A DNA stretch of 64,000 nucleotides from JBAZWV01 sp964393325 (GCA_964393325.1 CAYMTE010000005.1:10938-74937), one strand, 5' to 3'. Counted from the stretch's first letter, positions 42,428 through 51,021 are shown. The notes: generated by a model not told the origin, from the letters alone. Numbers and translations: made by a program.

Positions 42428-43777
42428 TTAGAGCGTCACGACATCGCCAAGGCGCGGAACGTCCGCGGGGATATGTAGTTCTTCGGTGATGCGTGTCGCG
42501 AGCGCGGCGGACGCGTCTTCTTCGCCATGCGTGCAATAGACATGACGTGGCGCGGATTCCGCCTGTTGAATCCAGGTGAGAAGTCCGTGCTGGTCGGCGT
42601 GCGCACTGTATGCGCCAATCGAAGTGATGCGTGCATGCACGGCAACGTGTTCGCCGAGAACATCGACGCGCTTCTCGCCGGAATAAAGTTTTCGCCCGAG
42701 TGTTCCTTCGGCTTGATATCCAATAATAAGTACGGTGGAATGCGGATCGCTCAAATAACGCACGAGATGATGTTGAATGCGTCCGCCATTCATCATGCCT
42801 GCACCAGAAATAATCACCTTCGGTCGTGGCGCGTCGTTGATTTTTTTTGAGTCGTCGCGCGACATGCATCGATGGAGGCCGGGAAAATCAAAAAGATCAT
42901 CTCCTGCGGCAACGAGTCGTCGCGCTTCTGTATCATAATATTGCGGATATCGTTTGATGACGTCGGTGATCCGTATCGCCATTGGACTATCGAGATAAAT
43001 GTCGACAGGAGGAATATGTTTGTGCTCAACGAGGTGATTCAATTCGTAGAGCACTTGTTGTGTCCGTTCCACGGCAAATGCGGGAATAATCAAGACGCCA
43101 TTCTGATTAATGGTAGACATGATTGCTTCCCGTAATTTTGACGTGCGCGTTGATTCGTCTTCGTGGATCCGGTTGCCATACGTTGATTCGATGACGAGCG
43201 CGTCAGCGGCAAACATTTGCGCCGTTGGTCGGAGGATCGGGACGTCGGTATTCCCGATGTCGCCAGAAAACACGGCTCGTGCCCCATCGGTTTCTTCAAC
43301 TTCGATGAAAGAACTCCCAAAGATATGTCCGGCATCACGAAATCGAAACGAGAGTCCATCTAGGGTAATCCGTTCGGAGTATTCAACGCCGCGCATGGCG
43401 GTTACGGCGCGGTCAACATCTTCCACGCGATACAGCATTTCGCTTCCCTTTCGTTCCGCATCATCCCGCATGACTTGCACGGCATCCTCAAGAACGATTT
43501 TTGCGATGTCCGCGGTGGGAGCGGTCGCATAGACCGGGCCTTGAAATCCTTCTTTGACGAGTTTTGGAATCCGTCCGGTATGGTCAAGGTGACCGTGCGT
43601 CACGGCGACGGCGTCGATCGTTGCGGGATCGAAGTCAAACGGCTTGAAGTTGCTTGCGGAGGCGAAATGCGATCCTTGGAACATGCCGCAGTCGACGAGA
43701 AGTCGCGATCGGTCGGTTTCGATGAGATAACACGAGCCGGTGACTTCGCGTGTAGCTCCTAAAAAGTGGATCTTCAT
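42428..43777 (-). CDS. Metallo-beta-lactamase/beta-CASP RNA-processing nuclease
   Basis: 449 residues. The N-terminal MBL domain has VTHGHLDHTGRIPKL (HxHxDH) and VFSGDIGN. The beta-CASP domain contains ESTYGNR and AFAVERTQQVLYEL, and the Zn-dependent RNA-specificity tail has SAHADQHGL and YCTHGEEDAS. It resembles archaeal CPSF/Ysh1-type nucleases rather than RNase J. The likely role is endo- or exonucleolytic RNA processing. Its leaderless start has TATCCT 6 nt upstream in a shared divergent promoter. Confidence 0.93.
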   Translation of the reverse strand: MKIHFLGATREVTGSCYLIETDRSRLLVDCGMFQGSHFASASNFKPFDFDPATIDAVAVTHGHLDHTGRIPKLVKEGFQGPVYATAPTADIAKIVLEDAVQVMRDDAERKGSEMLYRVEDVDRAVTAMRGVEYSERITLDGLSFRFRDAGHIFGSSFIEVEETDGARAVFSGDIGNTDVPILRPTAQMFAADALVIESTYGNRIHEDESTRTSKLREAIMSTINQNGVLIIPAFAVERTQQVLYELNHLVEHKHIPPVDIYLDSPMAIRITDVIKRYPQYYDTEARRLVAAGDDLFDFPGLHRCMSRDDSKKINDAPRPKVIISGAGMMNGGRIQHHLVRYLSDPHSTVLIIGYQAEGTLGRKLYSGEKRVDVLGEHVAVHARITSIGAYSAHADQHGLLTWIQQAESAPRHVYCTHGEEDASAALATRITEELHIPADVPRLGDVVTL

Positions 43778-43783
43778 GAGAAA

Positions 43784-43805
43784 AGGATAGCACGCGTGCT
43801 ATACT
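43784..43805. promoter_or_regulatory. Divergent promoter with 14-bp palindrome
   Basis: Minus-strand -10 TATCCT (43789-43784, 6 nt before the ATG at 43777) and plus-strand extended -10 TATACT (43800-43805, 8 nt before the ATG at 43814). They are joined by the perfect palindrome TAGCACGCGTGCTA (43788-43801), which touches both hexamers. It is a candidate operator or simply packed promoters. Confidence 0.6.
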
Positions 43806-43813
43806 TCCTGCAT

Positions 43814-44014
43814 ATGAAGCGTGTGTCTTTTTCGCGCATCGCGATCGGTGTTGGTGCCGCGTCCTGTCTTCTTATAGGTGCGGGATGTCGTCCGTCGCCA
43901 CAGCAACAATCAGCCGACATTCAAAAGAAATTACGACAGCCCACGGAGGCCGCAGCTCCAACGGGACAACCGGTCATTCCTCCGGAAGCTCAGAAGGTGC
44001 CGAAGCCGTACTAG
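43814..44014 (+). CDS. Small lipoprotein, 66 aa
   Basis: Signal peptide MKRVSFSRIAIGVGAASCLL with lipobox IGAGC (Cys25). The mature part is only ~42 residues, Gln/Pro-rich (RPSPQQQSADIQKKLRQP, QPVIPPEAQKVPKPY) and probably disordered. Unrecognised. It has a TATACT promoter and no Shine-Dalgarno. Such short Pro-rich lipoproteins are often spacers or envelope anchors (inference). Confidence 0.7.
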   Translation: MKRVSFSRIAIGVGAASCLLIGAGCRPSPQQQSADIQKKLRQPTEAAAPTGQPVIPPEAQKVPKPY

Positions 44015-44039
44015 CACGGCGGAAGGGTGTCTATTCCGG

Positions 44040-44068
44040 TTGACAATACGCGAAACGTATGATAGATC
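44040..44068 (+). promoter_or_regulatory. Promoter of the tandem paralogue genes
   Basis: TTGACA (44040-44045), a 17-nt spacer, TAGATC (44063-44068). The spacer carries a 5-bp inverted repeat ATACG-CGAAA-CGTAT, a possible operator. Confidence 0.6.
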
Positions 44069-44117
44069 GTACGTAGTTCTTTTCTTTATCCAACAACCCA
44101 CAGCGCGAGGAATTCGC

Positions 44118-44486
44118 ATGAGAAAAAGCGATGAATATGTTGGAATGACGCTTTCCCGCATTCGGGAGAATGGTCCTCTGTCGATCAGCGCGAGCGTCGA
44201 CATCACCGACGATCTTCCGATCGGCGCTACGCGAAGACAGCATGGGAAGCGTATTCACCTCGTCTTCGGCATGGGGCGGGACGACACGTTCGTCATGATC
44301 GCGTATTCCAGACATCTCTTCGGACTCCTACGCTACGTGAGCGAGCTGCGCACGGGTAGAACGTTCCGTTCGGAAAGCCCGGTTTTCGATACGACGACGC
44401 TGTTCGAGCTTCGTCAAATGAGTCTCACGCCAGAGTCGTACGTCGCTCTCGTCGAGCGAGCGCTGCGCGTCGCCGAGATCGCCTAG
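44118..44486 (+). CDS. Tandem paralogue A, 122 aa, unknown
   Basis: Not recognised. It is clearly homologous to the next gene: both end with R-Y-[VL]-SELR-[TS]-G, then PVFD, then LTPE[ST]Y.ALVE.A.R...IA. A beta-rich first half (PLSISASVDITDDLPIGATR... KRIHLVFGMGRDDTFVMIAY) precedes a helical end. GAGG lies upstream of the ATG at 44118. Both genes share one promoter and one terminator. Soluble, no signal peptide. Confidence 0.65.
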   Translation: MRKSDEYVGMTLSRIRENGPLSISASVDITDDLPIGATRRQHGKRIHLVFGMGRDDTFVMIAYSRHLFGLLRYVSELRTGRTFRSESPVFDTTTLFELRQMSLTPESYVALVERALRVAEIA

Positions 44487-44509
44487 CTGCAGATCTTGAA
44501 GGGATTCGT

Positions 44510-44860
44510 ATGAAAAAAACGGAAGAGTTCAAGGGTCTGTTCTTCTGCTGGAGTCTGCAGGGTGAGAAGATCGTCGTCACGGACACGGTCGAGATCACCG
44601 AGGATCTCGAGCGGCCGGGGAAGAAGGTGTGTCTGGCGTTTGCCAAGATACGGGACGACTACATGGTCTCCGTGATGTACACGAAGAACATATCGGGCCC
44701 CGCGCGCTACTTGAGCGAGCTACGCTCTGGCGTGTCGGCATCTCCTCGTATTCCCGTGTTTGATCCTGATATGATGTCTACGCTTGAATCATTGGGGCTT
44801 ACGCCGGAGACGTACACGGCTCTCGTCGAACAGGCCGCTCGGTTGGTCGGGATCGCGTAG
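44510..44860 (+). CDS. Tandem paralogue B, 116 aa, unknown
   Basis: A duplicate of the preceding gene with the same layout: EKIVVTDTVEITEDLERPGK, VCLAFAKIRDDYMVSVMY, then GPARYLSELRSGVSASPRIP, VFD, and LTPETYTALVEQAARLVGIA. Divergence at most positions shows that the duplication is old. AAGGG precedes the ATG. Function unknown; two related subunits of one complex is a reasonable guess. Confidence 0.65.
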   Translation: MKKTEEFKGLFFCWSLQGEKIVVTDTVEITEDLERPGKKVCLAFAKIRDDYMVSVMYTKNISGPARYLSELRSGVSASPRIPVFDPDMMSTLESLGLTPETYTALVEQAARLVGIA

Positions 44861-44880
44861 ATCCACCGGAGGGCCTTATG

Positions 44881-44905
44881 CGCATCATATTGATGCGTTT
44901 TTTTA
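44881..44905 (+). terminator. Terminator of the tandem paralogue operon
   Basis: CGCATCA / TGATGCG around TAT, then TTTTTTTA. The T-run abuts the stop of the minus-strand gene. Confidence 0.85.
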
Positions 44906-45757
44906 TAGCTTCAACAGCATTTGCGCTTTCGCGAGCGCTTCGGCGTTGAGTGCGGTGATCAGTTCAGGAAGGATGCCGAGTGCTTGCACGCGATCGCGAC
45001 ATGTTGCGGCGATATCGCCAAGAGATTCATCCCAAGATGATTTTCCACTATCTTCGCTCCAGCTTGTAACCGTGTAGAGTCCGTTTGCTTGTTTGGTGAG
45101 CTGTGCAGCGGCGTAGCGCGTTTGCTGCGTCGCAGGGAGGAGCGCGGCATTCCCGTCGATGTTCCAGTCGGTGCAATGAATGAGGTTGAGCTCGCGCACC
45201 GTCGTTTGGCTGCTATCGATGCGGCGCATGATATTTTTTGCTGCGCACGTCACAAAACCGCCTTTCGGAATCCACGTCTTTGCGGCGTGTTCAAGAACGG
45301 CATATTCCGAAAGGTCCGCCGTTCGCGCGACGCTTGGCGTTGTGCGCGGTTCTGTCAGAAAACGACAGACGGAGTCCGCGATCTTGCTGGTTTTTCGCAG
45401 GCCGCATTGTTTTTGGATGATTAGACCGAGGAGCGGACCGTCAAAACGCGGATCGGTTGCAACACCGACCACGACGACGGTTTCGAGAATGAGAAGCGTG
45501 GCTCCGAGGAATACGAGAATGCGATACGGCGTTTCTGGATGACCAATATGATCCACGAATCCTTTTTCAAATGGCCACAACCGACCTCGGACGATGGCCT
45601 CGAGAACGAGAACGGAAAACGTGGCGAGAATGGCAAACAAAAACGGCCACCATCCTTCAGCGCCAAGAATGCTGCTCGTGATGAGAACGATCGGAAATGT
45701 GATGATCGTGAGAAAGGCCCACACTTCTGGATGACCTTGCGGCACATCGGCTTTCAT
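44903..45757 (-). CDS. Membrane protein with extracytoplasmic domain, 284 aa
   Basis: Not recognised. Three hydrophobic segments (about 13-31, 36-55, 79-101) precede a soluble domain of ~180 residues with Cys residues at spaced positions (KQCGL, SVCRF, VTCAA, IHCTD, ATCRD). That is unusual in number and may mean disulfides if the domain is outside. TATACT lies 9 nt before the ATG. It is downstream of the L,D-transpeptidase gene with 21 nt between, possibly the same transcript. Confidence 0.65.
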   Translation of the reverse strand: MKADVPQGHPEVWAFLTIITFPIVLITSSILGAEGWWPFLFAILATFSVLVLEAIVRGRLWPFEKGFVDHIGHPETPYRILVFLGATLLILETVVVVGVATDPRFDGPLLGLIIQKQCGLRKTSKIADSVCRFLTEPRTTPSVARTADLSEYAVLEHAAKTWIPKGGFVTCAAKNIMRRIDSSQTTVRELNLIHCTDWNIDGNAALLPATQQTRYAAAQLTKQANGLYTVTSWSEDSGKSSWDESLGDIAATCRDRVQALGILPELITALNAEALAKAQMLLKL

Positions 45758-45778
45758 ATCGACAGAAGTATACCACGA

Positions 45779-47200
45779 TCAATTGTGAATCTCCACGCGT
45801 GTTCCGGTTGATGCCCAATTATAAATCCACTCGGCGTCAGAAATGTGGGCATTGATACAGCCATGACTCATGCGCCGCCCGAAATTATTATGCCAATACG
45901 CCGTGTGGATGTAGATGTGCGGAAGGATGTTCAGATTGAATTTAACGTTCTTGATGTTGTAGTTGTCCGGATGGTCTTTCCCGTAGCTCCACCGATAGTC
46001 CATGATCGGAATTTTTTTAAGCACCTCGGTAGAGGCGACGGGCGTGGGGTATTTTTTGAGACCTGACGAGATCAGGAATGAACGAGCGATTCGTCCGTGT
46101 TCGTACGCAGTCAATCGTTGCGTCGTAAGATTAACATCGATAAGTGTCTCAAGAGATGCGGATCCTCGAACGACGGGTGCGAGGGGCATGCTCATGAGAT
46201 GCGATCCGTGATCGTATGCAAAGAGGCTTAAGCCACCGCGGTAGGTTGGGTCGTGGAGCAGCCACGATCCGATGCGCGTGCCGTAGAGATCAAAGAGACG
46301 AACTTCTGGTGCAGCTCCCCCATTCCGCGCGACAGCGATTTCGTCCGTTCCGTCTTGGTCGATATCGACGCTTGCAATCGAAACGCCGTTTTTTTGTCCG
46401 AGATCAAACGCGGAGAACTCGGAGGCAAGCATTGGTGTCGGCGTGAATGAAAAACGGCGAATGATTGGATCGCTCCAGCTTTCTGGCGCAGCGAGGAGCA
46501 TCGGTCCATGCGTCGTCTTCATACTTGCAATCGAAACGCCGTCTTGCATGGACGCATCGAACGCAAAGAAATCCATCCCAACGTTGTGTAGCGTTCCATC
46601 CCAGATACGGATATGCGGTCCGCCTCCTGGTCCAGGGGATGTGACGATCTCGTCTTTTCCATCCTGTTGCAGATCAATTGCGGCGACATGAACGCCTCCT
46701 CTCACCTGTTCTTGGTAGACCGCGGTTTCTGTTACGAGTTCGCCGGATTCACGAAAGATGCGAACGATGGGCGCGTGATCCGCCCCCGGCGCTGCGATGA
46801 TTTCGTCTTTCCCGTCTCCATCAACGTCCGCGAGTGTAACGCGTACGCCTCCGCGAAATGTTTTTTCAAATGCGATAAAGGCTCTTCGCTTGGTATGGTC
46901 CGCGTTGAAGATGTTAATATACGGTTCTGCGGTTGGCCCTGCGCCGACAACGATTTCTTCGGTTCCATCCCCTTCCAGATCTCCGCTCGCGAGTGTCCCG
47001 CCGCCCAGGGCAGAGCGAGGAATCGCGGTCATCGAGGTACTTGAGGTGAACGCGGAATTCCAAAAACGTACGATGCCTGGTCGTGTTTCTTCGGGCTGAA
47101 ATGGAAGGTCCGAAGCCGCCGCGCGGACGCCGGATGCCGGGATCAGCGATATGAATGCGCTGGTTCCAAGAAGGAGGATGACCCCGTAACGAGAATGCAT
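45779..47200 (-). CDS. Secreted L,D-transpeptidase (YkuD) with FG-GAP repeats
   Basis: 473 residues. A signal peptide (YGVILLLGTSAFISLIPASGVRA, about 5-27) is followed by a beta-propeller region (about 65-335) of FG-GAP/VCBS-like repeats: LEGDGTEEIVVGAG, VDGDGKDEIIAAPG, LQQDGKDEIVTSPG, IDQDGTDEIAVARN, each with a Ca-binding DxDxDGxDE core. The C-terminal YkuD domain carries the catalytic HGCINAHISD. It cross-links peptidoglycan or attaches proteins to it; the propeller probably binds wall or surface partners. Leaderless: TACGAT lies exactly 6 nt before the ATG. Confidence 0.9.
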   Translation of the reverse strand: MHSRYGVILLLGTSAFISLIPASGVRAAASDLPFQPEETRPGIVRFWNSAFTSSTSMTAIPRSALGGGTLASGDLEGDGTEEIVVGAGPTAEPYINIFNADHTKRRAFIAFEKTFRGGVRVTLADVDGDGKDEIIAAPGADHAPIVRIFRESGELVTETAVYQEQVRGGVHVAAIDLQQDGKDEIVTSPGPGGGPHIRIWDGTLHNVGMDFFAFDASMQDGVSIASMKTTHGPMLLAAPESWSDPIIRRFSFTPTPMLASEFSAFDLGQKNGVSIASVDIDQDGTDEIAVARNGGAAPEVRLFDLYGTRIGSWLLHDPTYRGGLSLFAYDHGSHLMSMPLAPVVRGSASLETLIDVNLTTQRLTAYEHGRIARSFLISSGLKKYPTPVASTEVLKKIPIMDYRWSYGKDHPDNYNIKNVKFNLNILPHIYIHTAYWHNNFGRRMSHGCINAHISDAEWIYNWASTGTRVEIHN

Positions 47201-47206
47201 GGGAGA

Positions 47207-47212
47207 ATCGTA
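47207..47212 (-). promoter_or_regulatory. -10 hexamer of leaderless L,D-transpeptidase gene
   Basis: Minus strand TACGAT, 6 nt, ATG at 47200. Confidence 0.5.
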
Positions 47213-47226
47213 GCACGAACACGTGT

Positions 47227-47496
47227 TTATGATGCAGGGAGCGCTCCTTCGTCCACTAGTCGCGCATGTTTATTGCTCGAACCCCACGCATAGCCTCCTG
47301 TTTGCCCGTCTGATCGGACGACACGGTGACACGGAACGCGCGCATCGCGATTTTTGTTCAAAATATTTCCAACCGCCCGGCAGGCGTTTGGTCGTCCGGC
47401 TGCAATCGCGACCTGTTTGTATGTCAGCGTCTTCCCTTTTGGGATCTTACGCACGATGTCGTACACCTTCTCGGCAAACGGCGTGATGCGCTTCAT
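47227..47496 (-). CDS. MGMT-type DNA-binding/alkyltransferase domain protein
   Basis: 89 residues from a Met that directly abuts the gap, so an upstream part may be missing. It carries the Ogt/MGMT C-terminal domain: FAEKVYDIVRKIPKGKTLTY (helix-turn-helix), AVGNILNKN with the Asn hinge, and the acceptor motif PCHRVV with the reactive Cys. Stand-alone domains of this length with PCHR are found in CPR and can repair O6-alkylguanine. The apparent fusion to zwf across the 100-N gap is an artefact. Confidence 0.85.
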   Translation of the reverse strand: MKRITPFAEKVYDIVRKIPKGKTLTYKQVAIAAGRPNACRAVGNILNKNRDARVPCHRVVRSDGQTGGYAWGSSNKHARLVDEGALPAS

Positions 47497-47596
47497 NNNN
47501 NNNNNNNNNNNNNNNNNNNNNNNNNNNNNNNNNNNNNNNNNNNNNNNNNNNNNNNNNNNNNNNNNNNNNNNNNNNNNNNNNNNNNNNNNNNNNNNN
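47497..47596. other. Assembly gap (100 N) between zwf and the MGMT gene
   Basis: Exactly 100 N. It removes the last residues of zwf and possibly the start of the MGMT gene. Confidence 0.95.
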
Positions 47597-48969
47597 GCGG
47601 TATCGGGTTTGTATGTTTCAAGCGGCACGAGATTGTTGTGCCATGCCTCGATGATCGGATCGATGGCGCGCCACATGGCGTTGACTTCACGTTTGTCGAC
47701 GAACAACGTCTGATCGCCGAGAATCGCGTCGAGAAATAATTTTTCGTATTCTTCAACGTATTGCGGACGCGCTTCGCCTTCGCGAAACAGGAGATCCATC
47801 GTCCGTTTCTCCACGGTAAAATCAAGTCCGGCTTTTTTATTCCAAAGGTCAATGAAGATCCCCTCTGTCGGTTCAAGTCCGAACGTGATCGTGTTCTGTC
47901 GATGTTCGTCTGCGTCGCTCTTGTAGGGGCAGTGTGAGGGTTCTCTGAATGTGACGACGATTTCTTTGCGCGGTCTCCCCATCCGTTTTCCGCTTTCGAG
48001 CATGATCGGAACGCCCGACCAGCGCGGCGTTGTGAGCTGTGTTTCAATGTTGAAATACGTTTCCGTCATGGAGTGCGGTTGAACGCCCGGAATGGTCCGA
48101 TATCCATCATACTGTGCTCGGCGCGTCGTTCGCATGATGGTGTCCGGAGATGGAATCTGAAGCGCTTCAAGAATGCTCGCGCGTTGGGCGCGGATGGCAT
48201 CGGCGGCAAATTGTTCCGGATGATCCATCGTAACGAGCGCGAGCATTTGGAGAAGATGGTTTTGTCCGACGTCGCGAAGCGCGCCGAGGTTGTCATAAAA
48301 TGATCCGCGCGTTTCAACGCCGAGAGATTCCCACAGGCGGATGTCGATGCGCTCGATATGCTGCGCATTCCAACTTTGTTCAAATAGACTATTGGAAAAA
48401 CGGAAGCTGAGCAGATTTTGCACCATCTCTTTTCCGAGATAGTGATCGATACGATAGATTTGTGATTCGCTCCACGTTTGCTCCAGAGATGCCTCAATTG
48501 TTTCGGCGGTGGCGGCGCTGACGCCAATGGGCTTTTCGATGATCACGCGTCGGAATGCATCCCGTGACGGCTCTTGGGCTAGCCCTGCCGTGTGTAATCC
48601 GTTGCAGATCATGGTTGTGAGTTCCGGAGGGACGGCGAGATAGTACGCGTAGCCGACGGGATCATTCCAGGCAGCGGCTCGGTTTTGCAGATGTGCTGCA
48701 AGCGCGGTGTAATCTTCCGCGTGATCAAATTGTCCTTGGTGATACGAAAACGTGGAGAGAAAATCCGGCGAGCTTCGTTCTGCGCCTAGTATATCGCTCA
48801 CATACCGCTGAAAGTCTTCGGTTGTGAGATCCTTTCGTCCGAACGCAACGATCGCAATCGAGGGCGGAAGTCTCCCCTTCGAAAAGAGATTCCACAGCGC
48901 GGGGAGAATTTTTTTTGCAACGAGATCGCCGGTCGCACCGCATAACACAAGAATCGTCGGGGTTTGCAT
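47597..48969 (-). CDS. zwf: Glucose-6-phosphate 1-dehydrogenase, last residues lost in gap
   Basis: 457 visible residues. NADP-binding GATGDLVAKKI, the substrate and catalytic motif RIDHYLGKE, and EKPIG are present. The visible part stops at LETYKPDT, just before the family's final WGP segment, so only about 15-25 residues are missing. It makes 6-phosphogluconolactone and NADPH, notable in a lineage often lacking the oxidative pentose phosphate branch; no gnd or pgl is seen here. The -10 TAGGAT lies 11 nt before the ATG. Confidence 0.94.
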
Positions 48970-49018
48970 AGGATGTGTCTATCCTACGGCGTCGGGTTGT
49001 GGTTGTCGAAGGGGCGGC

Positions 49019-49047
49019 TTGACGAGGGCGCACACGAGTGAGACCGT
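49019..49047 (+). promoter_or_regulatory. Promoter of the HD-domain gene
   Basis: TTGACG (49019-49024), a 17-nt spacer, GACCGT (49042-49047). The leader carries GGGAGG (about 49077-49082) before the ATG at 49088. Confidence 0.6.
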
Positions 49048-49087
49048 TTTTTTTGTTCGTTGTTCTTTTCTAACCCGGGAGGTTCTG

Positions 49088-50317
49088 ATGGAACGCATCG
49101 AGAACGCCATCGGTCACTCCAGCGGGGATGTGACGTACGGCGTCGTGAGCAACACGGGGTACGTGTCGGAAAAGCTTCCGTTGGCAGATGTTCAATATGT
49201 CGTTATTCCGTCGAACGGATTGTGCGCGCAGACCGTTCGCGCGTGCGGTTTGGATCGACTGCGTCATATTCGTCAGCTCGCCTACATTCATCTTCCGATT
49301 CGTCGAGTTGCGCCTTCGTTGGACTACGCGGCGCCGGTCTTTTCACACTCGCGATTCACGCACAGCTTCGATGTCATGGCGATCGCGCGTCTCATTGGGG
49401 AGCGGATCGGACTGTCGGAGCAAGATATGACGACGCTGACCGTTGCCGCGTTAACACATGACGCGTTCACGATCGCGGGCGGCGACAGCATCAAAGATAT
49501 TCATCCCGCGGAATTCGATGAAGAAGCAGCATATCCACGGCTGTTTCTTCGATCGGAATGGCCGTCATTTGAGCGGACGTTTCGTCTGGATCGAGACGAG
49601 CTCGTGAGTATCGTTCGCAACAAGGGGGTGCTTGGTCAGGTCCTTGATTGGGCGGACAAGATTGCCTATATCGCACGCGATCTGGCGGAGTATCACGAAC
49701 TCCTTGCACCGACATCGCCACAGATCATCGAACGATATCCGGAGCTCTCCATAGACGCGAATCGCCCACCGTTGTGTGCGATATGGAAGTCGCTCGAACG
49801 CGTGGACGACACGATCGTCTGTCGTGATCCGGATGCGCTCGCGGAGTTCCTGCGCATTCGCGCATGCATGTTTCATCGCATGTATCGCGGAGAACGCACG
49901 CAGTTTATGCGCGCGTTTGCGATGCATACCGTTAAAAATCTCCTTCAGTACGGTGATCTCGCCTCAAGTGAGCTCTTCGATTTGACGGACCCGGAATTGA
50001 ATGTGCGCATTCTCCAGAAGACGAATGTCTTTTGTAACGGTCCGTTTACGACCAGATCGTTTGGTCAGCCGTTCGTGTACCTCTGTAACGAGATGCAGGA
50101 GGCAGAGTCGATCAAGCAACGAGAGCGTAAACATCACCCACTAGGGCGAGCGATCATTTGTCCGGATCGGGAGATCGACCCTCGTCTTGATATGCCGGTC
50201 ATCGCGTCGGGTAAGGTGCAGCCGTTCGAACACGCGCGGCCGCAAGAGGCGGCACGGATACGAAGCGTGTTGCAGTACCGCGCGCCGTTCCTCATTTTCT
50301 GTCTTCGACAGTCGTAG
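49088..50317 (+). CDS. HD-domain phosphohydrolase, 409 aa
   Basis: The HD signature is complete: H in FSHSRFTHSFDV, the doublet in AALTHDAFT, and a distal Asp in VLDWADKIAYIARDL. This arrangement resembles dNTP triphosphohydrolases (dGTPase/SAMHD-like) and related HD hydrolases. The flanking regions are unusual and no partner domain is recognised. Possible roles are dNTP pool control or nucleotide-signal hydrolysis. It has its own promoter, GGGAGG and terminator, like the ORFan genes. The longer upstream frame overlaps zwf antisense and is not used. Confidence 0.8.
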   Translation: MERIENAIGHSSGDVTYGVVSNTGYVSEKLPLADVQYVVIPSNGLCAQTVRACGLDRLRHIRQLAYIHLPIRRVAPSLDYAAPVFSHSRFTHSFDVMAIARLIGERIGLSEQDMTTLTVAALTHDAFTIAGGDSIKDIHPAEFDEEAAYPRLFLRSEWPSFERTFRLDRDELVSIVRNKGVLGQVLDWADKIAYIARDLAEYHELLAPTSPQIIERYPELSIDANRPPLCAIWKSLERVDDTIVCRDPDALAEFLRIRACMFHRMYRGERTQFMRAFAMHTVKNLLQYGDLASSELFDLTDPELNVRILQKTNVFCNGPFTTRSFGQPFVYLCNEMQEAESIKQRERKHHPLGRAIICPDREIDPRLDMPVIASGKVQPFEHARPQEAARIRSVLQYRAPFLIFCLRQS

Positions 50318-50324
50318 GCGTCTT

Positions 50325-50349
50325 CCTCGTTTCAACGAGGATTTTTTTA
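50325..50349 (+). terminator. Terminator of the HD-domain gene
   Basis: CCTCGTT / ACGAGG around TCA, then ATTTTTTT. Confidence 0.85.
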
Positions 50350-50353
50350 TATC

Positions 50354-50374
50354 AAAAAAGCCCCGATGGGGGCT
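50354..50374 (-). terminator. Terminator of gene 50412-50969
   Basis: Minus strand AGCCCC / GGGGCT around CATC, then TTTTTT; back to back with the previous terminator. Confidence 0.8.
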
Positions 50375-50411
50375 GAGAGCGTATGGCTGATGCGAGGGGT
50401 TTTGTTAGCTC

Positions 50412-50969
50412 CTAGAGCTGAAGGATCTTCGCGGGCATCTCCGGACTTCGCAGCGTCTCGAGGAGCGTGGCATACGCGTTCGCGTTGTCACTGATGACGA
50501 GGATCGGACGCACGATCTTGTCGAACGTATCGCTCGACTCGTTCACCGCTTCCGCGAAGCACGTCGCCGCGTGCTTGCCGTGTTCCTCGAAGAACGCGAG
50601 GATCGTGCATCCGTGGTGAAACTTTCCCAGGTTGTAGAGCGCCGTCGGCCATCTCATGTCCGGCGCGACCTTGGGCTCATGGGCGAGCTCGTGGATGATC
50701 TGCGCGACGAGCCCGGGAGTAATCTCGGGCATGGTTCGCTGCATGACCCCCGGGGGGATGTCGCCGATGACATGCTCGAGCGCGAAGAAGATCGCGTCGT
50801 ATGACGCCAGACGACCCTTCGGGATCAACGGGTGAGTCCGAAGCGGCGGCAGTCCCATCAGCTGACGGAGATCTCCGCAGAGACCCCCGAGAAACTGAGA
50901 TAACCCGATGATGCGGTTGTCCCTGGTGAACGTCGTGCATCCCTCTGCAGCGTTGTAGATAATACTCAA
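50412..50969 (-). CDS. ORFan protein, 185 aa, TTG start
   Basis: Not recognised. It is soluble and mixed in fold, with HELAHEPKVAPDMRW (about 93-107) and FHHGCTILAFFEEHGKHAA (about 116-134). The 'HELAHE' is an HExxH-like arrangement only with the spacing HELAH: H93-E94-x-x-H97 could in principle be a zinc protease motif, but no third ligand is obvious. The start is TTG, fixed by a perfect AAGGAGGTG 5 nt upstream and a TTGACA / N17 / TACCCT promoter. Terminated on its own. Confidence 0.65.
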   Translation of the reverse strand: MSIIYNAAEGCTTFTRDNRIIGLSQFLGGLCGDLRQLMGLPPLRTHPLIPKGRLASYDAIFFALEHVIGDIPPGVMQRTMPEITPGLVAQIIHELAHEPKVAPDMRWPTALYNLGKFHHGCTILAFFEEHGKHAATCFAEAVNESSDTFDKIVRPILVISDNANAYATLLETLRSPEMPAKILQL

Positions 50970-50992
50970 AAGAACACCTCCTTGCGCAACCG

Positions 50993-51021
50993 AGGGTACG
51001 GGAATTTATTGGATGTGTCAA
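50993..51021 (-). promoter_or_regulatory. Promoter of gene 50412-50969
   Basis: Minus strand TTGACA (51021-51016), a 17-nt spacer, TACCCT (50998-50993), just after the msrB stop. Confidence 0.75.

Noticed and set aside
41520..42431. A 303-codon plus-strand frame
   Set aside because: It is the exact antisense of the EamA transporter, with low-complexity Ala/Ser/Arg content typical of shadows.
47227..48969. Apparent zwf-MGMT fusion protein
   Set aside because: The frame joins only through 100 N of arbitrary length; the domains belong to two genes.
50660..50700. HExxH-like zinc protease motif in the 185-aa ORFan
   Set aside because: HELAH fits the five-residue pattern, but no third ligand or protease context is visible, so no function is assigned.
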